Below are positions 53,005-61,926 of a stretch of 64,000 nucleotides of DNA, in pieces. The stretch covers positions 61,425 to 125,424 of the forward strand of contig JADKHW010000006.1 of the NCBI GenBank assembly GCA_016721565.1, read 5' to 3'. How positions within the stretch are numbered: the first letter of the stretch is position 1; every line of letters starts with the position of its first letter. This DNA comes from a bacterium. Its GTDB lineage: Bacteria; Electryoneota; RPQS01. The position numbers and the translations under genes were made by a program. The notes beneath the pieces were generated by a model. The model saw nothing but the letters and a program-made list of their open reading frames with translations, was not told the origin of the DNA and searched no databases.

Positions 53005-55068
53005 ATGAATGTACTAAGAATCTTAAATCGCAATTTTGGAATTATCGCATTTCTATTCACAGTTGTTATGGCGAACGCTTATGATGTGCTCGGACCATAC
53101 AACAATTCGAACACGATGATTGAGTACACCACATTTAGAACTGGGCCGGGACAGCCGGATCACACGTATCTGTACGCCCTAAATTCCTTCGACAAATTTA
53201 GAGAGCTGGCGGGAAGCACCTATTGTGTCTTCCTCCGAAATCAGATAGATACGCATAGTGATATCTGGAATCCTCTTCGTTTTCATACATCGGGAGGCAA
53301 CCCGGTCTTCGACGTTGAAAATTTCTATCCCACACTTCTTGGGCGAAATCTGACTTCATGGGAACTTAACGACTGGGCACTCTCTGCAACTGCAAGACGG
53401 GCAATGTATGTAAGAAACTGCAGCCGCAATTCAGGAATAGGTGGAATACACTGGTTTAACGCTTGGGACGCAAGCGGTAGTGGAGCCACTTGGTATTCGC
53501 GCTTAGTTGTAAGCCGAACAAATTCCGCGATTCAGTGGCTTGCGTCAGACAACACAGTCCATGAAACGGCAGGAAAATTCTCCAAAACTCTCGATGGCTG
53601 GAATAATGGGAGTACCCTATTAGGTACAGGTCTTCCAGGACTCCTTGAGCGAGAGTATTGCGTGTACTCGCTGGGAATTGACGATAGCGGTCTTCCAGGA
53701 GGTGTACTGCGAGCAGTGTGTACTATTACACACCAAGCATTGCCTATAGATGGGTTGGAGGATCCACATCTTGTCATAACTGAATGCTTGGGTGAGGGAA
53801 TCTATGTCTCTGATGACGCCGGCGAAACATGGGAACCAGAGACCCCTTCAAATTGGCCGGAAAATGCATTCAATGTCCATGTTGCCATGGTTCCTTCCGT
53901 TGCAGGTCAACCAAATGGCGACTATATGGTCTATGTTCTCGGAACTGAAATTGATGGAGCGGGTGATCCCCATGTCTTTTGCAAGTGGACGGAATGGAAC
54001 TCGGGTGGAACCTTCGATACTTGGGAATCTTCATCTGTTGAGGGCATAAACGAGGGAACTGCTGAACAACCAACTTATCCATATGACTTGGTTGTGGAAT
54101 GGGATCCGGTGGCAGAAGCTTATATGCTCTTGGCCGCAACGTCAGAAAAAGTCTATTATGCTCTGCACGACGGAGTAAGCGGTGACGTTGGTTGGGAGGA
54201 GAGAATGGGCAGTGGCAACAGCGCCATTCGCACATTGAACTTCCGTAAGATTGCCGTTGATTCCACTGCGCGTTCCACTAACTTCGCGGTCGCCGGCGAA
54301 AGCTGTACATACTATACAGCAGATGCGGGAGAAACCTGGGCACCGATCCACAATTCAGGACGATATGCTACGACTGTACAAGGCGGTGTTCAGCAAAAAT
54401 TGGGATCAGAGAACTTGTTTGCCCTTTACACTCGACAGCCATATGGACAAAACGACGAGTTTGCACCGGTTAATGTCCAGATCGCTCCTTATCAAGATGG
54501 AAGTTCTGTCGGCAGGTTTGAAAAGACAATTCAAGTTGCTTCGACATGGAACAACCTGCGCAACAATGTCATATTGCATCAAAGCTCGGGTGGTGGAATT
54601 CTCTTTGTTGCTAATCCCGACCCATTGCTAACTGATAATGGCATTAATAGCTCAGGCATTGTCCGACATAGTGAAGACGAAGGTGAGACTTGGACACCGG
54701 CGACATGGTCGAACATGGTGCTTTCCTCGGATGAGGGATCGGCACCGATACCATTTGAGTTAACTTCAGATCCGGTCAATCCTGATTTCGTCTTCATTAC
54801 GTTTCAGAATGCAGATGTGCCGGGCGTTCCACCTTTCGCGAGATCTACGGATGGTGGAGAGACTTGGAGTGTACCTGGAGGGCTTCCACCTGCGTGGCTA
54901 AATGGAGAACCAAAGCACCTTGCAGTCGGGAACAACAATAGTACTGCGCAAATAGTATATCTCTATACTTCCGACAATCTCTATCGCAGCATAGATGGAG
55001 GGAACAACTGGGCTCAACTGACAATTCCGGTTGCGGCCCAAGACGCAGTAGATATTGCTGTTATGTAA
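53005..55068 (+). CDS. BNR-repeat head of the module 4 large protein, in-frame stop
   Basis: 687 residues with signal peptide FGIIAFLFTVVMANA and at least five Asp boxes (SDDAGETWEPE, TADAGETWAP, SEDEGETWTP, RSTDGGETWSVP, RSIDGGNNWAQ), a sialidase-type propeller without obvious catalytic residues. The frame ends with TAA at 55066-55068 after DIAVM; the same frame continues directly as GTPDRVTICSSTRLIRSGDAGVTW, another Asp box. TAA is one C-to-T change from CAA (Gln). Ribosome site AAGGGAG before ATG 53005. As read, the protein lacks its sorting domain. Confidence 0.9.
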   Translation: MNVLRILNRNFGIIAFLFTVVMANAYDVLGPYNNSNTMIEYTTFRTGPGQPDHTYLYALNSFDKFRELAGSTYCVFLRNQIDTHSDIWNPLRFHTSGGNPVFDVENFYPTLLGRNLTSWELNDWALSATARRAMYVRNCSRNSGIGGIHWFNAWDASGSGATWYSRLVVSRTNSAIQWLASDNTVHETAGKFSKTLDGWNNGSTLLGTGLPGLLEREYCVYSLGIDDSGLPGGVLRAVCTITHQALPIDGLEDPHLVITECLGEGIYVSDDAGETWEPETPSNWPENAFNVHVAMVPSVAGQPNGDYMVYVLGTEIDGAGDPHVFCKWTEWNSGGTFDTWESSSVEGINEGTAEQPTYPYDLVVEWDPVAEAYMLLAATSEKVYYALHDGVSGDVGWEERMGSGNSAIRTLNFRKIAVDSTARSTNFAVAGESCTYYTADAGETWAPIHNSGRYATTVQGGVQQKLGSENLFALYTRQPYGQNDEFAPVNVQIAPYQDGSSVGRFEKTIQVASTWNNLRNNVILHQSSGGGILFVANPDPLLTDNGINSSGIVRHSEDEGETWTPATWSNMVLSSDEGSAPIPFELTSDPVNPDFVFITFQNADVPGVPPFARSTDGGETWSVPGGLPPAWLNGEPKHLAVGNNNSTAQIVYLYTSDNLYRSIDGGNNWAQLTIPVAAQDAVDIAVM

Positions 55069-57201
55069 GGGACTCCAGACCGTGTTACCATATGCAGCAG
55101 CACCCGGTTGATCAGATCAGGTGATGCCGGAGTCACTTGGCATGTTTCAAGCGCATTGCTGGCGGGGTATGAGTACAAGGCCATTCAAGCTGAGTTGCAA
55201 AATGTAGATGCCATCTGGGCAATTCTGTCCAACGGTGAAACTTGGCGTTTGGATCTACGAAGTGACAGATATGTCAATCAAGGGATAATCGTGGGTAGCT
55301 GGGTAGACGCCAACATCCAAGGAATGAAACTCTTTACAGAGTTCTCGATTGCGCAAGTAAATGGCCCGTCGCTAAGTAGAGTATTCTGGTCCATTTCATC
55401 TTACAACGGTCAACCTTTCCTGGCCGAAGATCCAACGCAGGTTCGCTTTTACGAACGTTGGGTGTGGGGTACACCTTATCCACCGGACGACGTTGTATAT
55501 GTTGTAGAGCCTGTTACAATACCAATAGGTGAGACCTTAACAATTCCGGCTGGTTCTGAGCTTGTGTTTCTTAACGAAGGCAAGATCACTGTTGACGGCA
55601 CCATGGTGATTGGATCAAATCAGGGTCCGGTTACAGTACTTCGCTCCAATGACGATTCTGATCCATCGGCTCGCTGGCAAGGCCTGGTTGTGAATGGTTC
55701 CATCACAATGGAAAACTGTGAACTTAAAGGAGCTGAAACCGGCATTGAAACAAGCAAGGCAAACAGCCTCATTCTGTCCGGAAGCACGATCTCTAAATGC
55801 GGAACCGGGCTACTCGCCTATCAACCTTCAGGCACAGCGTTTCCGCAGATCACGGGCTGCACGTTTTCGAACAACGACAACTATGGAGCCTCACTGTTAA
55901 GCACAGTCAGCACCACATTCGACGAGTGCATCTTCACGGGAAATGGAGCGGACGGCATGTTGCTTACGAATTCTTACGCCAAGATCATCAGCTGCGATTT
56001 CACGGACAACGGTGAAGCGCAAGGCGGGTATGGTCTAAACTGCTTCGGAAGTTCGCCGATGCTGTCTTGCAATAACTTTGATGAGAACAAAAAGGGCGAG
56101 ATAGTTCTTTACAACCAGAGTTATCCAGCCATGGAGCCAAGTGGTGGCGGCGGCAAGAACACGCTGTTCAACAGCGCACGAAACCTAATCGAAATGTGGA
56201 GTTCATACCCATTGACAAAGAACGGACATAACAACTTCAAGGTCGGCGGCACAGGTTATTTTATGGCGGACATGTCCGCCGCACCAAAGAAACGGGATAT
56301 TAGCGGCAACTACTGGAATCCGAGTTTAGGGCTATCGAAGCTCTACCCAAGCAGTTCATCAGTTTACACATGGAATTCGATAGATGGAACGGTGAACTCT
56401 TGTGGGGGAACAGGAAGCGGATCGGGTGCCGGCGCAGCGCAACAGATGTTTGCCGATGGAATAGCAGAACAATCAAGCGGAAATTACAGCGCTGCCAATA
56501 CGTTGTTGGCTGATGTTGTAACTCAGTATCCTGACAGCGAATGGGCAAACGCGGCTCTTGCGCAGATGTTTGTTACGCAATGTATGGTTGGGGATGGCTA
56601 CCCAACGCTACAGACTTATATGAATGACATCCCAGATGATAGCACCTTAGCTGAGCCAGCGGAGGTCTTTGCAACCCGTCTGTGGGTAGAAGATGAACAG
56701 TATGCACCCGCGCTTGAAACATACGAAGCGACAATGACAAATCCGCCTTCTGAAGTTGACTCTATTTTCGCAGCTGTTGATTTTGCCGTTGCGACGTACC
56801 GCGCGCAAGCTGAAGGCGGGAGTTTGGACGAGGTGAATAGTGCGGATGTGAAGGATATCTTCCGGCAGTTGGATATGGTTTCGACAACTATTCCACCCTC
56901 GCCTGAAGCGTCACACGAAGGGTTTGCAGTCATTCCAACCGAAGTTGCACTTGAGGCTAACTTCCCTAATCCGTTCAATGCGGAGACGACGATTCGGTAT
57001 TACTTGCCCGAAGCACAGTTCGCGGAAGTTTCGATCTTCAATATTGTTGGTCAGAAGGTCGCTACACTTGTCAGTGGACAAATGAGTGCGGGGTTCCATG
57101 ATGTTCATTGGTCGGGATCTGATTTGGCGTCAGGTGTTTATCTTTACCAATTGAAGACTGGCGGAGCGGTTGAAACCAGGAAGATGGTTCTGCTCAAGTA
57201 G
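55069..57201 (+). CDS. Remainder of module 4 large protein: beta-helix, TPR-like, sorting domain
   Basis: In frame with the BNR head after the TAA. It continues the propeller (RSGDAGVTW), then beta-helix turns (MENCELKGAETGIETS, ITGCTFSNND, SCDFTDNGEA), a Gly/Ser-rich linker (GGTGSGSGAG), TPR-like helices (YSAANTLLADVVTQYPDSEW; YAPALETYEATM) and the sorting domain (EANFPNPFNAETTIRY, FNIVGQKVATLV, GVYLYQLKT, ending KMVLLK). No ribosome site near a usable start, so independent expression is unlikely. Confidence 0.88.
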   Translation, partial: GTPDRVTICSSTRLIRSGDAGVTWHVSSALLAGYEYKAIQAELQNVDAIWAILSNGETWRLDLRSDRYVNQGIIVGSWVDANIQGMKLFTEFSIAQVNGPSLSRVFWSISSYNGQPFLAEDPTQVRFYERWVWGTPYPPDDVVYVVEPVTIPIGETLTIPAGSELVFLNEGKITVDGTMVIGSNQGPVTVLRSNDDSDPSARWQGLVVNGSITMENCELKGAETGIETSKANSLILSGSTISKCGTGLLAYQPSGTAFPQITGCTFSNNDNYGASLLSTVSTTFDECIFTGNGADGMLLTNSYAKIISCDFTDNGEAQGGYGLNCFGSSPMLSCNNFDENKKGEIVLYNQSYPAMEPSGGGGKNTLFNSARNLIEMWSSYPLTKNGHNNFKVGGTGYFMADMSAAPKKRDISGNYWNPSLGLSKLYPSSSSVYTWNSIDGTVNSCGGTGSGSGAGAAQQMFADGIAEQSSGNYSAANTLLADVVTQYPDSEWANAALAQMFVTQCMVGDGYPTLQTYMNDIPDDSTLAEPAEVFATRLWVEDEQYAPALETYEATMTNPPSEVDSIFAAVDFAVATYRAQAEGGSLDEVNSADVKDIFRQLDMVSTTIPPSPEASHEGFAVIPTEVALEANFPNPFNAETTIRYYLPEAQFAEVSIFNIVGQKVATLVSGQMSAGFHDVHWSGSDLASGVYLYQLKTGGAVETRKMVLLK

Positions 57202-57223
57202 CTTTTCTTTACCAAGTTACGTC

Positions 57224-57253
57224 AAGAGCCTCACAATCGTGGGGCTCTTTTTC
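57224..57253 (+). terminator. Terminator after module 4
   Basis: AAGAGCC and GGCTCTT around TCACAATCGTGG, followed by TTTTC. Confidence 0.8.
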
Positions 57254-57300
57254 TGGCATAAGAACTTGTCCAAGGACAATTTTCACCAGAAAGGAATTGT

Positions 57301-57378
57301 ATGACAAATATACTATGTGAGTTGATTCGAAGCATCAGTACAGCAGCCAAGGCTGCTTGTAAAGTGATTCGACGCTAA
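57301..57378 (+). CDS. 25-residue peptide gene candidate
   Basis: ATG with AAAGGA ribosome site at good spacing encodes a 25-residue basic peptide with two Cys, Ala-rich centre (STAAKAACKV) and Arg-Arg end. It sits alone between two terminators (57224 and 57387). Could be a real small protein, a leader peptide, or chance; no family is recognised. Confidence 0.35.
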   Translation: MTNILCELIRSISTAAKAACKVIRR

Positions 57379-57386
57379 CCGAGAGG

Positions 57387-57420
57387 AAAGAGCCCACAGA
57401 AAATCCGTGGGCTCTTTTTT
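57387..57420. terminator. Terminator, boundary with the replication module
   Basis: AAAGAGCCCAC and GTGGGCTCTTT around AGAAAATCC, then T-run; symmetric enough to work on both strands, so it also ends minus-strand transcription from the right. Confidence 0.88.
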
Positions 57421-57654
57421 TTGCCATACCTTGAGCAGAATAAAATAGAATAAATAATAGCTGACTTAGCAGCTGACCTGGTTCTATGAGTCATATAATA
57501 TGTTCTATCAGGCTGCTTGACCGATCCGTCAAAGCATGCTTTTTGACTAACAATGCCCATACTTCGAGAAGTATTGGCGCAGCACCAGTCTATGAACCTG
57601 ATTCCAGCGGTGTTGCGATCGGATTTTTGGTGTTTCCCCAGTTGTCCCAGTGAT

Positions 57655-57816
57655 TCAACCACATTTCGGTAAACTTGGGGCTTGTGGTTCACGTTCTGCT
57701 TCGGGGTGATAATCAACGTCAGGCTTGACCGGTAAGCGGTCTCGGCGTGATTCGAAGAATCGCTGCACTGGTGTTTTTTTGCGCGGGTGGAAACCGAGTT
57801 TTTGTAATGTCTGCAT
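57655..57816 (-). CDS. Small basic protein of the replication module (53 residues)
   Basis: From ATG 57816 a 53-residue basic protein: QTLQKLGFHPRKKTPVQRFF ... KPDVDYHPEAEREPQ. The frame is open further upstream but those codons lie inside the iteron array. AAGAAAG is a modest ribosome site. It may be a DNA-binding accessory protein; unrecognised. The 234 bp to its left (57421-57654) hold no supported gene. Confidence 0.4.
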   Translation of the reverse strand: MQTLQKLGFHPRKKTPVQRFFESRRDRLPVKPDVDYHPEAEREPQAPSLPKCG

Positions 57817-57862
57817 ATGATTACTTTCTTGGTTTGTTTGGCTTGACGGCGCCAATCGAAAA

Positions 57863-58132
57863 TGTAACCTTGATTTTGAATTTGTAACCAGTATGTAACC
57901 AACGTAAGTCGAGTATTTCCCGGCGTGTAACCATGTAACCAAAAATTTCGATACACACCCTTCTATAGAACAATATTGTGATTCGTTTTACAGCATCAAG
58001 TCAAGTGATGTTGATTTCGTATAATGAGAGTATCGTTCTAAAAAGGTTACAAGGTTACATTACTATATTTCCTCAACTTACATGGTTACAATCAGGTTAC
58101 ATGAAGGTTACATTTTAGGAAAACAGGTTACA
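57863..58132. repeat. Inverted iteron array, candidate origin of replication
   Basis: Eleven copies of GGTTACA. On the left arm five read TGTAACC at 57863, 57883, 57894, 57926 and 57934; on the right arm six read GGTTACA at 58045, 58053, 58084, 58095, 58106 and 58126. Steps from the centre outward are 8, 32, 11, 20 (left) and 8, 31, 11, 11, 20 (right), so the arms mirror each other and most steps are near whole helical turns. Between the arms lie AT-rich DNA and the palindromes TTCTATAGAA and CAATATTG (57961-57978). The arms also share flanking words (TATCG, CTCRACTTAC). It lies next to the primase-helicase gene. Confidence 0.75.
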
Positions 58133-58150
58133 TTTCGTTTTCAGTAAAAT

Positions 58151-60376
58151 CTAGCGGGTGTTTCTTGGTTTTTTTCTTGGATTCCGGCTTTCTTCATCGC
58201 CAGAACATTGCTGATCAATCGTGTCGAACCTGACAAGTTCAAGGCCCAGTTTTGTGGCTTCTTCCAAGTCAATAATAACACATTTCTTGATCGTCGCATC
58301 CTGACCATAGGCATAGCTTTTGAATCTTGTCGGGTGGTTAATCATTTTCTGATAATCACGGGTCTTTAATTGCTTCAGATAAGCAGCATCGTCAAGCAAT
58401 TCCCCGTCGTAACCAATGCGGTAGGCGTTAGCTTTGAAGGTCTGAACTGCCGTTTTTAAGTGGATTGCCAGATAAGTCTTCGCCGAATCAAGATCGCGCA
58501 CTTTGGCAAACGCAAAATCAACATTCTTCTTGGCCAGATCACGTTCGGCCATAATGGCCAGCTGTTCCAGCATCATATCTACGGCAAGTTTTACTTGACC
58601 ATTTCCGGCACCAGTGATTTCTTCAATCTGGGCGTCAATAGCTTTCTGAAGATCCACCTGGTTGCTAAGGTCTATTCCATGCAAAACCGCAAAGTCCTGC
58701 ATCAACGTCAGACCTAAAACCATCGCAGTAATATTGTTTTGAATGCGGGGTGCGACTGACTTGCCCGCCAAAGCAAGTTTCGCTGTCGCTTCTGCATCTT
58801 GCAAACGCACATTCACATCTTCACCCAGGCAAAATGGTATGTATCGCGTCATGAAAGCTTGCAGGTCAAGACCCTTAAGTATCTTGAATGCCGACTGACA
58901 CGCGGCGTTCTTCTTGATTTCATCTGTGAAGCCTGCAATCAACACACGTTCTAAAACGGCTGATTCTTTAACCTTGGATTCACCACACAGAACCACTGGC
59001 GCGGTTAAGTGATAGTGTGTAACGGTCTGATCTGCGTTCCCTTTGTCTTCAATTTCCCCGCGATACACCTTACGCAGCATTCTGGACAAGTCCATAACCT
59101 GGCCATCCCGCATGTCGTAAGGTTTGTATTCATCTAGCACAACGGGTACCGCATTCGTGCTGCTAGGCAACTTCAGCATCGGGAACGGTTTCATTGTGCA
59201 TGATGATACTGTCGGGTCATCGTACCCATGCAACGACATCATCAATTCCAATAACGACGTTTTTCCACCACCCTGTGTGCCATAGCAGAATAATGCTGGG
59301 AAGCTACCGACTAAGTCCATGATGCGTGGCTTCAATGGAACTGCGAAGAACCACCCAAGGATGGGCAACATCACTTCAGGTTGATTAACGGCCAAAATGT
59401 TGTTGAAGAAGCCACTAACCATCGTGGAATATTCGGCAGAATTTAGTGCCGAATACTTAACCCGAGCATGAAGTGAATCTGAACTTCTATCGTACGGCGT
59501 GATTTGCATGGGGTCGACCTGACCGGCAGCGTTCAAATTGGAACCACGAACAACCCAAATGTCATTGTGCAATCCAATACTGCGGGTGCCTTGCTTACGA
59601 ACACTGACTTTAGATATTACATGCTGACAAACATCGATCACGTCCAGGTCGCTGCCATGGAATGTTCCTTCGCTGTGCTTGGTAGCTTTCATCAGCTTGC
59701 CACGTGTGTGCCAGTCGGTGTTTTCGATTGTAATCCCTGTCCATTCCTGACCGGAGATGTGTTTTATTGTGCAGTTCAAAACATCGCCGTCCGGTAGCAT
59801 TAACAGTTCACCGGCATCAATGGTAAACGGCGTCAACATACAAAACACACCCTCCTTTCCCAGCTTGCCGTAGCATCCGCCGCGTTCCACAATTGGGCTG
59901 TCGATTGGGTCAAATTTGGAACCCCAACCCGCTGGAGCTTTTGGTGCACCAGAAGGCAGGTTGAATTCTAATCCTTGTTCACGGAACTTGTCATACGTCT
60001 GTGGTCCGTGAAAGTTCAGAACTTCTTCATGAATGCGGTCGATTTCGCGCTGGTTAAAGTTCGTAGCATCCTGTTTACTTAGTTCAATGAACCGCTCCCA
60101 GCCACCCTCAAACACGATGTAGTTGGATCCTAACCCTAACCAATGTTCGTATCGCCATCCAACTGGGTTTTCAACCCAGCATTTTACAATCGGGCAATTG
60201 GTTTCCATCCTGTCCAGACCGGGCTGATTCGATTCAATGCCAGTACCGTTCAATGATGTTTTTGGCGTAACCAATACTTGAGGCACTTTAGCGAGCATTG
60301 TTGCCGCAAAATGCTTAGCATCGGCTGCCTGCCAAGAATCTAAGACTTCTACCTGGTCTGAATGGACAACTCCCAA
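58151..60376 (-). CDS. AAA+/SF3-type replicative helicase, C-terminal part of primase-helicase
   Basis: 741 residues from TTG 60376. Residues ~250-400 lead into a helicase core: Walker A GTQGGGKTSLLE, Walker B AVPVVLDEYKPYD, a sensor-like TAPVVLCGESKVKESAVLERV with candidate arginine finger, characteristic of phage/plasmid primase-helicases. The frame is open upstream without a good start; PERTAFIDKLGVVHSDQ fits a continuation of the primase fragment on its 5' side. Likely unwinds the element's DNA. Poor match to chromosomal replication proteins, consistent with a mobile element. Confidence 0.85.
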   Translation of the reverse strand: MGVVHSDQVEVLDSWQAADAKHFAATMLAKVPQVLVTPKTSLNGTGIESNQPGLDRMETNCPIVKCWVENPVGWRYEHWLGLGSNYIVFEGGWERFIELSKQDATNFNQREIDRIHEEVLNFHGPQTYDKFREQGLEFNLPSGAPKAPAGWGSKFDPIDSPIVERGGCYGKLGKEGVFCMLTPFTIDAGELLMLPDGDVLNCTIKHISGQEWTGITIENTDWHTRGKLMKATKHSEGTFHGSDLDVIDVCQHVISKVSVRKQGTRSIGLHNDIWVVRGSNLNAAGQVDPMQITPYDRSSDSLHARVKYSALNSAEYSTMVSGFFNNILAVNQPEVMLPILGWFFAVPLKPRIMDLVGSFPALFCYGTQGGGKTSLLELMMSLHGYDDPTVSSCTMKPFPMLKLPSSTNAVPVVLDEYKPYDMRDGQVMDLSRMLRKVYRGEIEDKGNADQTVTHYHLTAPVVLCGESKVKESAVLERVLIAGFTDEIKKNAACQSAFKILKGLDLQAFMTRYIPFCLGEDVNVRLQDAEATAKLALAGKSVAPRIQNNITAMVLGLTLMQDFAVLHGIDLSNQVDLQKAIDAQIEEITGAGNGQVKLAVDMMLEQLAIMAERDLAKKNVDFAFAKVRDLDSAKTYLAIHLKTAVQTFKANAYRIGYDGELLDDAAYLKQLKTRDYQKMINHPTRFKSYAYGQDATIKKCVIIDLEEATKLGLELVRFDTIDQQCSGDEESRNPRKKPRNTR

Positions 60377-60487
60377 TTTGTCGATGAAAGCAGTTCGTTC
60401 TGGGTAACCACCCCACGTCTGGCTTCCCAGACTTAGTATACATCACATCTTCAACACCACCGAACAGTGGCAGCCAAACAAAGTTGC

Positions 60488-60991
60488 CTACACCACTGTC
60501 CCCTTTCGGGAAGACTTCGTTCGGAAAGTCCCGAACACTTCCCTGCCAACGGCTCGAAGGCCTTCTAAGACAAGCTTCGCAGGTATGGGTTCATCAAATC
60601 GTATGTGCAAGTGATAGCACCTGCCGTTCAGGTTCTTACTTCGTTCTATTATGCTGGGTATCGACAGTTCTTCGAGCTTATGTTGATACTTCAATGCGTC
60701 GGCGAAGCAGTGGTCGTTTCCGACCGCTGCATCACCGTGTTCTTCAAATTCTACAACGGCCCATTTTGCGGTGCCATCGGGTAATAGATTATATAATCCA
60801 AGTCTAAGTTCACCAGATAAGTGTTTTTGTAATCTCTTTAATATTTCGTCGCTGCCGGTTACACGAACCGATATGGGTTCAATAGCTTGACCGACACGGT
60901 CGTCACGACCAATATATCGTTGCAGCATCAATGCTGCCAGTTCTTCTTTACCGAATTGTGTTGTAGTTGAGTTTTCCAAGTTTATGTTCAT
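60488..60991 (-). CDS. AEP-type primase, N-terminal part (frameshifted)
   Basis: 168 residues resembling the archaeo-eukaryotic primase fold of TOTE-like and phage primases: LGLYNLLPDGTAKWAVVEFE (metal-binding strand), IIERSKNLNGRCYHLHIRF and PIPAKLVLEGLRAV. The frame ends SSRKGTVV, whereas another frame in the same place reads RDFPNEVFPKGDSGVGNFVWLPLFGG, the family's continuation; a single-base loss near 60536 explains it. A second shift near 60425 (KPDV to GGYPERTAF) then joins the helicase gene. So primase and helicase were probably one protein. Confidence 0.78.
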   Translation of the reverse strand: MNINLENSTTTQFGKEELAALMLQRYIGRDDRVGQAIEPISVRVTGSDEILKRLQKHLSGELRLGLYNLLPDGTAKWAVVEFEEHGDAAVGNDHCFADALKYQHKLEELSIPSIIERSKNLNGRCYHLHIRFDEPIPAKLVLEGLRAVGREVFGTFRTKSSRKGTVV

Positions 60992-61232
60992 AAATATTCT
61001 TCCGATTCTGATAGATCAGCGCCTTAAGCATCTTGGACGCCGCTGTAAACTTCTGGACATTGACCATCGCGGTCGCCAGATTAAAGCTGTGTTCCAGTTC
61101 ACGCGTCGTCGCGTCGTCGAGGAACTCGAACCACATTTGACCGAGTTCGTCGGTCGTGTAGTTCGTCAGCTTGATATTATTAGCGACAAGAAGTGCCGCT
61201 AAACCGAAGTCTTTGGTCTTAAACATTTTCAT
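60948..61232 (-). CDS. DUF5659-like small protein
   Basis: 94 residues: FKTKDFGLAALLVANNIKLTNY, then MWFEFLDDATTRELEHSF and KFTAASKMLKALIYQNRK. The layout and the LKALIYQ end resemble DUF5659, common in plasmid and phage replication regions. Its function is unknown. It overlaps the primase start by 44 bp, so it is translationally coupled. Confidence 0.65.
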   Translation of the reverse strand: MKMFKTKDFGLAALLVANNIKLTNYTTDELGQMWFEFLDDATTRELEHSFNLATAMVNVQKFTAASKMLKALIYQNRKNIYEHKLGKLNYNTIR

Positions 61233-61653
61233 CGTCCTTTAGTATGTAGAGGTTTCGGGTCAGAACTCTAAGCACCCAGTCGAATGCTTTCTTGGTTCGG
61301 CGACTGCCATTGGTAGGGTTAAATTGACGTACTGCCAATCCGTCAATCCGACAGTCAGTCGTTTTGAACCGACGTGCGTAATACGCGATCCAGAAATTTA
61401 GGCGTTCAATAATCCGGAACTTGTGCTTCATTTCGGGCTTCAGGTAACCCATGCTGACCAGAAATCGCTTGAATGGCGCACGGTCAGAGATATCGTACAG
61501 AGAGTTATTTTTGTACCACACGAAGTTAAAACCCGGATCTACGTGTATATATTCGCTTCCATCGGCCTTGAGACTTTCAAATATCTGTAAGGCAGCAGCT
61601 TCAACAGCTTTTTGATCTGCGACTGCCAAGTTATCAATTGTTTTCATTGTCAT
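61219..61653 (-). CDS. Unknown protein of the replication module, paralogue 1
   Basis: 144 residues. The first ~80 (ALQIFESLKADGSEYIHVDPGFNFVWYKNNSLYDISDRAPFKRFLVSMGYLKP) match the next gene (61666-61926) in order and spacing, so the two are paralogues; the rest is basic and helical. No family recognised. It overlaps the DUF5659-like start by 14 bp. Confidence 0.6.
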   Translation of the reverse strand: MTMKTIDNLAVADQKAVEAAALQIFESLKADGSEYIHVDPGFNFVWYKNNSLYDISDRAPFKRFLVSMGYLKPEMKHKFRIIERLNFWIAYYARRFKTTDCRIDGLAVRQFNPTNGSRRTKKAFDWVLRVLTRNLYILKDDENV

Positions 61654-61665
61654 GTACTTTCATAT

Positions 61666-61926
61666 TTATTCGCAGCGCTTAATTGATTCAAAGATGATCC
61701 ACGCTGCAATTATCATCTTATTTTCGGTACGCGGCTTCAGATAGCCGTGCTTCGCTAGAAACTGAATAAGTTCCCGGTGCTGATAAATGTTCACGAGCTG
61801 TTCACGGTGCCAGATGTAGGCGTGGTTATTATCCACGCCTACAAAGTCTGCACCTTTATCTTCCATGCTTGCCAGAATTGCTTCAGCACGTTGAATCGCA
61901 ACCTGGGTTGGTAGCCGCCTGCCCAT
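61666..61926 (-). CDS. Unknown protein of the replication module, paralogue 2
   Basis: 86 residues with the shared pattern A-x-x-I-x-x-S...G-A-D-F-V-x-V-D-x-N..Y-I-W and a C-terminal KHGYLKPRTENKMIIAAW that parallels GYLKP...K in paralogue 1. The stop and start of neighbouring genes are close to each other (1-bp overlap with the next), suggesting one operon. Confidence 0.6.
   Translation of the reverse strand: MGRRLPTQVAIQRAEAILASMEDKGADFVGVDNNHAYIWHREQLVNIYQHRELIQFLAKHGYLKPRTENKMIIAAWIIFESIKRCE

Noticed and set aside
25832..57264. 14-bp direct repeat TTCTGGCATAAGAA (25832-25845 and 57251-57264) as att sites of a 31-kb island
   Set aside because: Several 14-mer repeats are expected by chance in 64 kb, and neither copy is at a tRNA end.
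57375..57956. 193-codon open frame on the minus strand through the iteron array
   Set aside because: It runs through the terminator and repeats, has no ribosome site, and its sequence is not protein-like; the shorter frame from 57816 is preferred.
57863..58132. The GGTTACA array as a CRISPR
   Set aside because: Repeats are 7 bp, in both orientations and with spacers of 1-25 bp; no cas genes are in the window.
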